Part shown: positions 44,305 through 55,776 of the stretch, piece after piece
Position numbering within the stretch: position 1 is the stretch's first letter
How the letters are laid out: each line of letters begins with the position of its first letter
From: Vesta saturnalis
Lineage: Eukaryota > Arthropoda > Insecta > Coleoptera > Lampyridae
Assembly: GCA_036346205.1 (NCBI GenBank)
Contig: JARFJB010000935.1
Location: forward strand, 1,114,501 to 1,178,500
Reading direction: 5' to 3'
Length of the DNA stretch: 64,000 bases
Position numbers and translations under genes: made by a program
Notes under the pieces: generated by a model
Database searches by the model: none
What the model was told of the DNA's origin: nothing
Seen by the model: only the letters and a program-made list of their open reading frames with translations

Positions 44305-45998
44305 AATATAATTTGAAATATTTAATCACTATTTTAGTTTTTAGTGTGAATCGTTTACAGAAACTGAAATACAGCCTACAGAAAATGACATTACCAACTT
44401 TGAAGCAAATTCGTTAATTTGCTAAAAAAATTTAATTGCATTGCAGAAAATGTAACAACGGCAACTAATTCAAATGGTTTTTATTTATATATACAAATAA
44501 TAATACAGTTCATCACGGCAAAAAGATACAAGTTCGAACAACAGCAATTTCATGTCGTTAAAGTAAGTATAAACTAGTAAACTGTCTACAAGCAGGTAGA
44601 CCTGCAGGAAATCCGAAATATGTATCCAAAAATGGAAAAGATGTGTTATTGAAAGTGTGATGGCAAATAAACCAAATACAAAAGCCCCACACTTAACTGT
44701 GCAGGTGCAATAAATATTTATTTTATTATTAAGATATTGATAATACAACGTTTATTTTAAAACATTATTTTGTATTTTAGTCTTATCCGTATGTTTTAAG
44801 ACACCGTTTTGTATTTTATTAAAATTTATATTGAAAATTAAAACTTAATAAATAAAAATGAAAATTAGAGAACGGGCGTAAGAAAAGGGCGAGGGATCTG
44901 AAATTAATTTGCGTGCCCTATCTGAATTGATAATCCCGGTCATGAATTCGTATACGATAAGTAATTTAATTTAATTGGAAATTGTGTTCCAGAAGCCTCT
45001 TTATCGGCCGTGTATTATTTTGATTTCGTTTAAAATCGATATATAATTTCCAGAAGCCGCATAATCATATTAAAAGAATGTATGATCAGCTAGAGTTGAT
45101 GCTGTTTTTGCTCAACGGTTTCATTATCAAACTACCAAAGCTGTGTCAGAGAAAATTATTGAATGTGAATATGAAACACAGATTGCTAAACTAGATGCCA
45201 TAAAGCTTAATAATCCTTTAGACGAGTATGAAATTACATTATTAACTGTTCTATAGGATACATTATTAAAACGCATAAATAGAGCAAGTAAATTATTACA
45301 AAAAGTAGAAATAAATTGAATGCAAGGTTTAAATCTTTTAAATTCTTTACACGAGCTTGGAAATAATGTACGGAATAATTTCCAAAAAATAGAACAAGAC
45401 GCTAGTTTATTAACTCAAAATACAAATTATAAGTAAAAGGAAAATAGAAGAAGGAAAGGAAAAATACATTTTGATGAATCGAATTCGAATGAGGTGAATT
45501 TAACAGGCTGAAATTTATTTATTTATTGCAGAAATTCATAATGCAATTTATGATACACTTTTATTAGAATTATCAAGATCAGTTGTATATGAAAAAGTAA
45601 TAAACAACTTAAAAATTTCCTTTAATAATATTTTAAATATTGAAGACAACTTTCAATGAATTCAAAATTTATCAGAACTTTATAATAATGATATAAATAG
45701 GAATAATTTTAAAGATGACATTGGGCATTTTTTAGAATATCTAAAAAAAAAGAAAAATATTTGTCGGTATAAAATATATAAAATGTACAAATTAATTATA
45801 GATGGAATGTAATCAAGGTTTCCTAATGTGGAAACGATTCTAAAAATGTTTTTAACTTTGTCGATTTGTAACACTAGTGGCGAGTGAATTAAAAATTATT
45901 TGAGAAATAGTCTGGGGCAAAATAATTTACAGCTATCTCTAATGTTCATAAAAAATGATGTTACTAAAAATTTTAATTTTTATAATATAGTTACTGTA
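43868..45998 (+). repeat. Composite block, copy A of a 2-kb duplication
   Basis: SWIM fragment plus hAT C-terminal fragment plus the sequence between them. It recurs in the same order and direction at 50350-52265. The best shared runs are gaatttttcaagtaggcag-type sequence near 43975/50405, ttattatggatatgtctaa (44191/50611), taggatacattattaaaacg (45255/51584) and acaaattaattatagatgga (45786/52079). Confidence 0.85.
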
Positions 45999-46000
45999 CA
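45070..46000 (+). pseudogene. hAT transposase C-terminal domain (ZMYM1-like)
   Basis: Reads SARVDAVFAQRFHYQTTKAV, LLKRINRASKLLQKVEIN, LNSLHELGNNVRNNF, then NAIYDTLLLELSR and finally SRFPNVETILKMFLTLSICN with SGE and LRNSLGQNNLQLSLMFI. The last part is the hAT dimerisation domain with its usual FPN...L..NxSGE signature. Stops occur at 45254, 45317, 45433, 45656 and later. It may be the other half of the hAT whose N-terminus is at 39321, with other elements inserted between. A decayed second copy lies at 51420-52265. Confidence 0.78.
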
Positions 46001-46710
46001 TGCAAGCCTCAAATATCAAATTCATTTTTCAATGTAAAATCCCGTAAAATCATACAGGTTCTAAGTTATAGCGCTTATCAATTTTAAGAACCAGTTTGCC
46101 TTTGGACGTCTCGCTGGCTTGTTGTACGTGAACCGGTCAGTCATCATTATTATCCATAATTTACCTGCTGTTGTTATTAGTGGTTATCAACGGGGGCCCC
46201 TTCCACCAGAAGTAGCCTGTACTACCAAGTCAAGGTAAGCGCTTTGTTTTTTCTTAGTTCTGTATGATAACAGATTTGACAATTTTAAAGTAAATAATTC
46301 AATACAGTCCACTATTAAAACAATATTCTTTTTATCTATCTCTTGCACAAACATTTTGATCCATCGGCCGGATTATACGTTTGAAATTTAAAATTGTATC
46401 GTTTAAAAATATTAATAACAACAAAACGAATTCCGCATTAGTTTCTCTTTTCTATCATTTTATTCTAAATGATTAACCTTGGCCTTCGCGTAAGTAGAAA
46501 TATACATATAAATATTGGGTTATTGTTGCACTTGGAGTTTTATCGTAATTTATAATATTATTGTGAATTGTAATACTTGGTGGTTACATGATTTGACAAA
46601 ATAAAAGTGTAATTTTACAATTCTAAGAGCGTTAAATACTTTTGTTCGTTAAAAATAAAATCGCTATGTCTATTATATATCTTGTCGGTGATATCTTAGT
46701 GTAATTAATT
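46001..46710. other. Spacer upstream of BEL/Pao gag (possible LTR/leader)
   Basis: A non-coding leader of about 700 bp before the gag ATG. An LTR would be expected in this position, but I could not find a matching 3' copy or a certain primer-binding site. Confidence 0.35.
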
Positions 46711-48030
46711 ATGGCAGCTTTAAAAAGGCTTTCTCAACAGAGAAAGGTAGCTATTTCATGTATAACCGAAATTTATGCTTTGGCAATGAGAGCATCAGAT
46801 GATGTAGATCATCAGGGATCTTTTAAAATTCGATATGAATCTCTTGAACAAAATTATTCTGAATTTAAGAATCTGCATAATGAAATTATCGGCTTTAGCG
46901 ATGACGATGATTTTGAAACCCAAGACGCAATAAGAAAGGAAACAGATACGTTTTATTTCAAAATAAAAGAAATTTTTCCAAACTCTTTGCAACCAATTTA
47001 GTTGTTCCAACTGTAGTTTCGGTTCCAAATAACTCGAGTCCTGAGGATAAAATAAGACTACCGAAATTAACAATTCCTATTTTTGATGGAAATATGTTAA
47101 AATGGCCAACATTCTTTGACTTGTTCAGTTCGTTAGTCCATAATAACAGATCGTTAGTGAACATACAGAAGTTTCAGTATCTGCTTTTTCCTACAGGGTG
47201 AACCACTTAACTTAATAAAATCTGTCCAAACTACTGATGCAAATTATCCCATTGCTTTTCATTCATTAGTCAAAAGATATCAAAATAAGCGAGTTTTAGC
47301 TACCGCTTATTGGAATGCAATCATGAATATTCCGGTTATGAAAAATAATTGTTCAAAGGAGCTCAGAAATATTTTGGACACATTTTCAGAAAATTTGTCC
47401 GCTTTAGAAGCACTTGAATTTTCAGTAGATCAATGGTGTTTTATTTTGTTTAATTTATTACTGCAGAAAATAGATAAAACGACACGCACGTCATTTGAAA
47501 TGTCGTTCACTGAAAAGAAATCCTTCTTACAAGGATTTGAGTGAATACTTAGAAAAGCAGTGCAAAGCTTTAGAATCAGTTCAGTATATGCCTGGGCAAC
47601 AAGAGGTCTCCGGAAATAAAACTGGAAGCTGTCGGCACCCGCCTATGGTGCCTCTGAGCCGAACAACCCTCCAAATTACTTAAAAAATCTTCACTTTCTA
47701 CATTGCTTGCCAGTAATATACCAGGACCATCCAAAACTTTCAATCTTGTTCTCATTCACAAAGGTGTGAACTTTGCAAAAATTTTACCATCCTTTGTCTC
47801 AGTGTTCAGAATTTATATCGAAAACTCCTGCGGAACGTTATGCTTGTATTAAACAAATAAATGCTTGCATAAACTGCCTTAGATTCAATCACTTGTTGAA
47901 AGATTGTCCTTCAACCTACAATTGTCGCATTTGTCGTTATCGCCATCATACCATGCTTCATTTGGTACAAAATTCAGGCACAAAGAAATCAAGTCAACCC
48001 ATTACCAGTACTTCCTTTGTTCGAAATTGA
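46711..48030 (+). pseudogene. BEL/Pao retrotransposon gag, broken
   Basis: ATG 46711 starts MAALKRLSQQRKVAISCITE, a usual Pao gag N-terminus. It continues after frameshifts with LPKLTIPIFDGNMLKWPTFF, VHNNRSLVNIQKFQYL, LVKRYQNKRVLATAYWNAIM and SALEALEFSVDQW. The zinc-knuckle region is at 47770-47960: FYHPLSQCSEF, CINCLRFNHLLKDC and CRICRYRHHTMLH. Gag packages the RNA into particles. Frames change near 46995, 47200, 47520 and 47690. Confidence 0.9.
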
Positions 48031-48149
48031 GGGCACCTTCAAGTGGTGTTCAGCAAAATACTCAACAATCAACAAATAATCTTTTAGTTTAGACGAGACC
48101 GATTCTTCGCCTCAAACTTCGCTATCCCTTAGTTCACAAGCTAAAATGC

Positions 48150-48735
48150 TTTGAATTATGTACTTATTCTCGACTTCTACGTTTAATACTACTATTCTTC
48201 TATCTACTGCCAAGGTAGAGATTTTAGACGCAAATGGAAAATTCCAAACAATTCGTGTTGTATTAGATTCGGCAAGTCAAGCAAATTTCATTAGTCAAAA
48301 TGCCTCAACCGGCTAGGATTAAAGAGAGATACTGTATCCCAATCCAGGGATTAAATCAATCCTCTTCGACTACCAAGGGGATTGCTCGTTGTACTGTTCG
48401 TCCGATTAGCTACGGAACCAACTCTCTCATTTGATGTCTTGGTTCTACCAAACCTTTGCACAGATATGCCTGCGTTTCCTATTAACACAAAAGATTGGGA
48501 TCACATCTCTAATCTTAAACTAGGGAATTTCAATATACCTGCACCGGTAGATATGCTACTGGGAGCCGAAATATATGCAGATATTTTGAAACCAGGTCGT
48601 ATTCATACTCAACCTGGAAACCAACCGTTATAGAAACGGTTTTTGGTTGGGTCCTTTTGGAAGACGCAAGATGTTGGTACTTCATCGATCCTTGCAATCA
48701 TTTTCGATCCTTCTAGATGGTCCTTAGACTCGATT
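48150..48735 (+). pseudogene. BEL/Pao aspartic protease and linker to RT, broken
   Basis: TTILLSTAKVEILDANGKF then VVLDSASQANFISQN. The catalytic triad is normally DSG, and here the codons at 48266-48274 read D-S-A. The frame breaks near 48305 and resumes at 48382-48633 with FDVLVLPNLCTDMPAFPI and DMLLGAEIYADILKPGRI. It then shifts to TVIETVFGWVLLED, the usual link into the RT. The protease would cut Gag-Pol. Both the DSA change and the frameshifts make it inactive. Confidence 0.85.
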
Positions 48736-50349
48736 GTTAGAAAATTCTGGGAGAGCGAATATTTGTAAAACCCCTTATCACCAGATGGAGAGATGAATTT
48801 ATCGACAAACCACATCACTTGAAAATGTGTTAATTTATAATTGCCATTTAAACAGGGAGAGCCTGATTCGGGAATACATTTTCCTTAGCTTATCGATGTT
48901 TTGTATCGTTAGAATCAAAACTATAAAATTTTGAACTTCGACTCTGTACTCCAAGTTTATGAAGGATTACCTAGAAAACGGTCATATGAGCCTAGTTAAA
49001 ATATTGAGGGAAATCCCAAAGGTCTTTGTTATCTACCGCACCATGGCGTTTTGAAATGATAAACCACGTCGAAAATAAGAGTTGTTTTCAATGCTTCGCA
49101 AAGGGTTCAAAGATACTTTGAACGATTTATTTGCCTGAACCCAAATCAAACAGGATTATCCTAAATTTATTAAAATTTAGTTATCCAATAGTTTATTTCA
49201 GATATTAAAAAATTACCTCAAATTTGATAACCTCATAGAGTATTATCAAAGTTCTGCGATATCCCAAGAACCTTAGCTATGTTACAATTGCCATACCTGG
49301 TAATTCAAGAACAAATTTAGCATTAAGTAAGAGAAAAAATCTAGATGTAACAATATGAAGCGACAAGATTATTTTACAACCCTTAGGATGACTTGAAGCA
49401 AGAAATTTCTAATTACTGCTTGTCTTTACAGCAGGATCTAATTACTTAGAATCTGGTGGATTTGAGTCGAAAGTGGGCAAAAATATTGTACATTCTGAAA
49501 GACAAACTACTGGTATCAAATATTTCGTTAAAAGGAATCCATAGTCATTAAGGTTTGGGCTTAATACAAACTGTTACACATTTTCTATGCATTACTCTTC
49601 GAAAAGGCTAGCATCAAAAATATTTTGTCGACAATTCGAGGATTTTCGACCTTGGTATATCACCCCTGTTTATTCTTAGCAAAGCACATTATGCAACGCC
49701 TTTGGTCTCGGACGATTGAGAATTCACAAATTATTTAATTTAGGTCCCAGTTAAAAGCCGAATTTCTGAATCTCTGAATGCAAACCTTTAATTTTGTTAC
49801 AAAGTTAGAACTCAAATATTAGGGTTTTGTGACGCCAGAATGTAGATATGACTGTGGCGTATCTTCAAAGAAGGTTTTAGCTTAATAAAGTCCTCTATTT
49901 ATATGGGAAAGGAAAGGTAATATGAAAATTCACTATCCCAAGACTGAAGCTTGGTGAATCTTTAATTTAGTTTATTGAACTCACTTATTCATCTTTGTGA
50001 CCATTGACCAAGTCCTGGCATTTTTGATCCAGTGTTGTATTATCCTGGCCATACATAATGAAAAGTTTCTTTACGTAGTTTATCGGAAAAATCCCCATTG
50101 TTTCGATGAATCATTATACATTTATAGGAAAATCCTAGATTGTGGAAAGACTATCAAAAGTATTGAACATCCTATAGTTTAAAGGACCTCGGAATTCAAC
50201 TGCTTGTTCTGATTGGAACCTTTTGAATTTAGTTGTCCGAACTCGAAACCCAAAGAATACAGGAACAGCAAACTGTTGTTTTAAATACCAATATCAGTGA
50301 AACTAACCTGTACCTTGTTGATCGATTTTCATATTTGGGAAAAATTCAA
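48736..50349. other. Probable decayed BEL/Pao pol region
   Basis: Follows directly on the protease. Very short open frames only, and no RT box (YVDD) could be read. Base-level drift appears heavier than upstream. The ORF at 49997-50182 is not convincing. Confidence 0.35.
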
Positions 50350-52265
50350 GCCTTCTTGATTAAGTAACTAGATGATCTAAATGTCAAAAGATCTTTGAAA
50401 TTTATTTTAAGTAGGCAGTTCAAAGATTCAACACTTTCTTGTAATCACCTTAGTAAAACGTGTTCAAGGTATGTCATTTTCACTTATTTAAAGATTTTAA
50501 AAATCTTTTGTCCAAAATCAGTTTGAAAATGGACTATTTTGCAGAAAGTTCAGGACTTGAAGATAGAAAATGTTGTAGAATTTCAACCCTTTAGACAGCT
50601 ATGAACATTTATTATGGATATGTCTAATTAAGATAATGAGATAGAAATTCAAAAAATTTGCGAATCCATGAATACAAATTCAGAAATTGTTGAACTTAAA
50701 CCAACATTCTAGGATTATAATTTGAAAGATTTAATCACTAGGTTTATTTAGTTGAATCGTTTACAGAACCAAGTCATACCAGTACATGCGATATTCCGAA
50801 CTTTGAAGCAAACAATTAAAATGTTTCTAAAATTTAATAGCATTGCAGAAATGTAACAACGGAACTAATTCAAATGGGTATGGGTGCTAATTTTAAAGGC
50901 CTAATTATACATTTCATCACGGCATACTAAAGTTCGAACAACATAATTCATGTCGTGAAAGTAAGTAAACTAGCAACTTTCTCGTTTCAGGCGACGAGGA
51001 AATGTAAAACATTTATCCAAAAATGGAAAAGATTGTTATTGAAACTGTGAAAAACCAAATAACTCAAACAAACCCACATTAACTGTGCAGGTACTACAAT
51101 ATTTAGCCTTTCTACATATTGATAATACAAGTTTAGTTTAAAACATTATTTTGTAACCCAGTCTTATTCGTATGTTTAAGACACCGTTTTGTATCGTATG
51201 AGAACTTCTATTGAAATTAAACTAATAATAATGAAACTTGACACTGAGCCCATTAACGACCCAACTGTAATTGCCCTTTGCTCCAGGTCAATTTTAATCT
51301 GGACATGAAATTCATCCTATCCTGATTTAGTTAATTAAAATTAAATTCTGTTTCATTGGTCAATAATTCGGTTTAATGATTTCGTTGAAAATCGTTTAAC
51401 AAATCTCACACTCACATTAAAGAATAAATGAAGAACGAGTGTGATTATAAATCAACCCTTTCATTATCAAATGACAAAACGCTTAGAACAATGGGTTTGT
51501 GAATATGAAACACACGGCTGAAGGACATACATAAAGCTTATATCCTTAAGACAGAACGGAATTACATTATTAACTGTTTATAGGATACATTATTAAAACG
51601 CATAAATTTAGAAGTAAATTATTACAAAAAATTAGAAATAAATTGAATGCAAGGTTTAAATCTGTTTAAATTGTTTAAGCTTGAAATAATGTACGGAGTA
51701 ATTTCAAAAAATTAGATTAAGATTATTTTATTAACTTAAATACAAATTATAATTTAAGGAAATTAAAATTGGAAGGGAAAATACTTTTACATGCAATCAA
51801 ATGATCAAATTCATTTTCAAATTTATTTATTTATTGCAGAAATTCATAATGCAATTTATGACATATTATTAGAATTATCAAGATCATTGTATATGAAAAG
51901 TAATAAACAACTTAAAAAGTCAGTTCAATAATATTATCAATAATTTACCTAACTTTCAATGAATTGAGATTTATCAGGGCTCTCCAATCATGAATATGTA
52001 CTAAATTCAAGGTGAAGCGCTTTGATTTTTTAATATCTTAAAAAAGAAACAATATTTGATTTATAAAAATATAAATGTACAAATTAATTATAGATGGAAT
52101 GTAATCTAGTTTCTTGCACAAACGATTCTAAAATGTATTAAATTTGTCGATTTATAAAAAATAAGTGTAGTATTAAAATTATTGCAAATAGTTATTAATA
52201 TAATTTATAGATATCTAATGTTCATAAAAATGATATTACAATTAGTTTTAATTTGTATAATATAA
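50350..52265 (+). repeat. Composite block, copy B (decayed)
   Basis: Second copy of 43868-45998, with SWIM part (50350-50720) and hAT C-terminal part (51420-52265). Many small deletions, mostly of one or a few bases, leave no usable frame. Confidence 0.85.
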
Positions 52266-52492
52266 TTATTATTAAAATTAAAATTCAAAATACAAAAATA
52301 ATTTAGTTTGTTACTTTGAAATTTCCACAATACTTATTATATATTTTAATTTAAAATATTATATGTAAAATAATAATCTAAATAGTATTTTGACATATGT
52401 TTAATATTGTATTAAACATAATAATATATTAAATTAAGATATAATTTAATGATTTTATTATTTAAATTATATATATTATAATATAATTATAT
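52266..52492. other. Very AT-rich junction
   Basis: Almost pure A/T sequence between copy B and the mariner-like transposase. It may hide the lost left TIR of that element. Confidence 0.5.
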
Positions 52493-52493
52493 T

Positions 52494-53484
52494 TATATAA
52501 TATATAATAGGAAATACGTCTCAAATTCGCTGCTTAAATTTCTACACATTTCAACACCAATGTTTTGAAAAGAATTTCTAATCCTAATCTTCATGTCTTC
52601 CTTTGTTGTAGGCGGTATTTTATAAACCTGCTCTTTGACGTAGCCCCATATGCTAAAATCCATTTTAGTAAGATCTGGGGATCTAGCAGGCCAAGCAACA
52701 GGCCCTCCCCTCCCAATCCAACATTCTGGATATCTAGAATTTAAACAAGTTATTATCGGACCTGTATGATGTACAGGGGCCCCATCATGAAGAAACCACA
52801 TTTCTTGTGGCATTTGACGCAAACAAATTAGGTAGATGGTTTTGCAGAAAGTCTAAGTATACTTCCCCTGTTAATTGTTGATCAAAAAAATATGGTCCAA
52901 TTACATGATTACCGAGAACACCTCCCCAAGTATATCTTAAAAAAATGTGGATTTTCGGTAGAGTAGTAATGAAAATTGTGTCTGCTTACACTTCCGTTTC
53001 TGTGAAATGTGGCCTCATCTGTAAATAAAATCAAATGAACAAAATTTCTTTGTTGGTTTATTTTGTTTTGAGCCCATTGGCAAAATTCCAGTCGTCTTTG
53101 ATAATCTTCAGGAACCAACCCTTGAAGTAGTTGAATGTGATAGGGGTGCATTTTTTGAGACTTCAATATCCGCTGTACCGTACGTCGTTCAACACCAACC
53201 TGCTGAGAAATGGGTCGTTGTCCAATATATGGATTTTCGGCAACTGTTAATAGTACATTAAATTGATTTTCCTCAGTCTGTGCACGTTTTTCCCTAGTAT
53301 TTTATTCATATAACACATTGCCAGTTCTTTCAAAATGCTCCAAAAGCTTTTCAAATGCCTTTCCTTCAGGTTGCCGACTCTCTGGAAACCGTTGTTGATA
53401 CAGTCTTCTTGCTAAGAGCATATTCTTATCACTAGCTCCCAAAACAAAAATCATATCAATCATCTCGGCTTGCGAAAAATTCAT
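52494..53484 (-). pseudogene. mariner-like transposase MAR3, nearly complete
   Basis: ATG 53484 (MNFSQAEMIDMIFVLGAS) opens a frame with a helix-turn-helix region (FERTGNVLYE, a TAA at 53304-53302, then RPISQQVGVERRTVQRILKS). It holds the first catalytic Asp in ILFTDEATFHRNGS. After a frameshift near 52930 come FFDQQLTGEVYLDFLQNHLP and, in the frame of 52822, MWFLHDGAPVHH (second Asp) and WPARSPDLTKMDFSIWG (third Asp). There are 36 residues between these two Asp. Only about one stop and two shifts disable it. The right TIR appears to end at 53862 (gatcaccctgta). The left TIR is not recognisable in the AT-rich flank. Confidence 0.9.
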
Positions 53485-53489
53485 TATTT

Positions 53490-54282
53490 ACAATTTTAAT
53501 TCAAGTTTTAAATAAATTTGCTATAAAATACACTAATGCATCACGCAAATAATCAACTGACAATAAATACTGACGTCTCTGGCGATCTCTATTATTTTTA
53601 TATGCCACGCCTCGCCGTCACGGCCAACTAACAACAAAACTTGAAATCCGTGTAGCCTTTTTACAATAAAAAATTGTTAAATTGTCATTATTTCAAAAAC
53701 TGCAATTTCTTGGAATATACACTCTTATACAAAGTCTCCCTTATTTTTAATGTTAAATAAGATAGAATTAATAAAATAGGGGGTTTCCATTAAAAAAAAA
53801 ATGACTTTATAGGTTTTTTTGAATCTGCTCCTTATTGTCCATTTTTGATCACCCTGTATGAATGTATTACAAAAATATCAATACAGCCCATTAGAGTAGG
53901 TCCCCATTTCCAAGGAAACCAACCATAACTAATTGATAAAGGCTTCATTTAGAAAAGATTTCCACCTATGTCTTGGCCTGAAAACGTCATTTTTGACAAA
54001 AAATTTCAAATTTGTCAAAAACGGTTAGATTTAGGTAAAGGACATTATACATAAAATGTGTCTAAAATTGTATGTAGAATCTAAATATGTAATAGTATAT
54101 AGAGTTTTTTATTTAAAACAAAATTTAAAATTACTTCTAAGCTTTTATGATCTATCCTGTATAATTAAAAATATTTTTGGAATATGCACCAGAACGTATC
54201 TTACAACTTTTGTATTCAATTTTTTTTGTATCTCTTTAAATAAAGGAGATATGGGACTTTGTCACACTAATGCACCTCCCTG

Positions 54283-54285
<3 letters not shown>
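53490..54285. other. 5' flank of MAR3 and unassigned spacer
   Basis: Includes the MAR3 terminus near 53862 (tgatcaccctgtatga). The plus-strand frame at 54056-54391 runs into a (TA)n tract and has no domain. Confidence 0.4.

Positions 54286-54289
<4 letters not shown>

Positions 54290-54372
<83 letters not shown>
54290..54372. repeat. (TA)n microsatellite
   Basis: About 40 TA units, nearly perfect, with cacaca at the right edge. Confidence 0.97.
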
Positions 54373-54376
<4 letters not shown>

Positions 54377-54542
54377 CACACATATACATAAAAATAAAAT
54401 TATGTCGCTTCCGGTCACAGAAAAATTATCTAAACCAAGCACTTAATAGAGTATCTGTAAATGAATACAAAACTATTTAAACACTTTCTTGTGAAACGCA
54501 ATACAAAAGAGTTATTGACTGCGTCCGATTATATTGAACGCA

Positions 54543-54544
<2 letters not shown>

Positions 54545-54612
<68 letters not shown>
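54545..54612. repeat. (TA)n microsatellite abutting MAR4
   Basis: About 34 TA units. The MAR4 coding sequence stops abruptly at its right edge. Confidence 0.97.
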
Positions 54613-54613
<1 letters not shown>

Positions 54614-54614
<1 letters not shown>

Positions 54615-55776
54615 AATAAAAGTCCATTATTGTGAGGTCAGGACTTCTCGGCGGCCATAAAATGGGACCATCCAGTTATCATGGAACTCTGTATTGAGCC
54701 ACTGGCGAACAGTACCGGCATAATGAGCAGGGCACCCATCGTGTTGGAAGAACATTTCAATTTGGTAGTTCAATGGCAATTCATCCAGTTTATCAGTTAA
54801 AAAATTTTGCAATATTTCCAAATATGAATAACAGTTTAAATATTGATCAAAAAAATATGGGCCAATAATTCCATGGTACGAAACCGTACACACATTAAGT
54901 TTTTTCAAACATTGTCTGCGACTAGCAATTCGGAAGTTTGGATTCATCCTACTCCAGTAACGGCAATGTTGGGAAGAAACGACTCCGTTAGTTGAAAAGG
55001 TCGATTCATCGGAGAAGATTATTCGTTTATGAAAATTTGAATCTTCCAAAACTCTATTGCCCATTTCCAACCAAAAATCCAGACGTTTGGCTTCATCACC
55101 GTTCTCTAAAGTTTGCCTAAATTGCGGCTTAAATGGTAAAATTTTATTCTCCTTGAAGATTCTTTGTAAATGAGATTTATCTATCCCAATTCGTAGTGCC
55201 CTCCTACTTAAAGACAACCTTAGAACTTCTGTTGCGGAATGAACGGCGAGAACAGTAGCAGCATCTTTTTCAACGAACAACTTCTTTGGCTTCTTTAGGT
55301 TTAAAACCGAGCCTGTTTGAAGGAATTCAGTTACCAAGTTTTTTGCTCCGGCATTCGAAATGGCAACCTCCGGGTATTTTTGGTTGAATTTTCTGATAAC
55401 TCGGTAGCACTCTTCCCCAGTTCCGTAACATTGAATTAGATAAATTCTTTGTTGTAAAGTCAACATCATAGCATACAATTCTAATTAGCACGAATTAATT
55501 TGCAGTTCAACAGAATTATCACATTTGACAATTTCTGTCAGTGGTGTTTTTCAATAAAATCCGCCTACTAAATTTACTTCTAAAAATTAGGAAAAACATT
55601 CCAATTTTTCAAGAAAAATGATATTATCTCGAGAACCGTACGAGTAAAATAGAATGTAATTTGTGTTTCGGGGGTTTGAAAACAAGCAGGGCAAATCATC
55701 AAGAATGAAAAATTTTCTGAGAAATCAAAAATAAGAGAATTTTCCCTCTTTTAAAGTCGATCCGGGGACATACTGT
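54614..55776 (-). mobile_element. mariner-like element MAR4, truncated at a (TA)n tract
   Basis: The 5' TIR end is at 55776 (reverse complement TACAGTATGTCCCCGGATCG, with TA at the edge). The transposase gene follows on the minus strand. The 3' end is missing, because sequence passes from the third catalytic motif directly into (TA)n at 54612. Confidence 0.75.
54627..55478 (-). CDS. mariner-like transposase MAR4, 283-codon open frame
   Basis: The longest undamaged transposase frame in the window after the XPG-nuclease exon. It starts MYAMMLTLQQRIYLIQCYG. A helix-turn-helix segment (RALRIGIDKSHLQRIFKENK) is followed by the first catalytic Asp in KRIIFSDESTFSTNG, HGIIGPYFFDQYLN, and the second Asp in EMFFQHDGCPAHYAG. 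The last codons (after DNW) are out of frame. The next frame over reads WPPRSPDLTIMDFYL, with the third Asp, so a small indel near 54670 removes the end of the protein. It would cut at TA sites. As it stands it lacks the third Asp and the C-terminus and is not expected to work. Confidence 0.85.
   Translation of the reverse strand: MYAMMLTLQQRIYLIQCYGTGEECYRVIRKFNQKYPEVAISNAGAKNLVTEFLQTGSVLNLKKPKKLFVEKDAATVLAVHSATEVLRLSLSRRALRIGIDKSHLQRIFKENKILPFKPQFRQTLENGDEAKRLDFWLEMGNRVLEDSNFHKRIIFSDESTFSTNGVVSSQHCRYWSRMNPNFRIASRRQCLKKLNVCTVSYHGIIGPYFFDQYLNCYSYLEILQNFLTDKLDELPLNYQIEMFFQHDGCPAHYAGTVRQWLNTEFHDNWMVPFYGRREVLTSQ

Noticed and set aside
54236..54442. Open frames across (TA)n tracts (also at 32028 and 63632)
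   Set aside because: Alternating Tyr-Ile translation of TA repeats.
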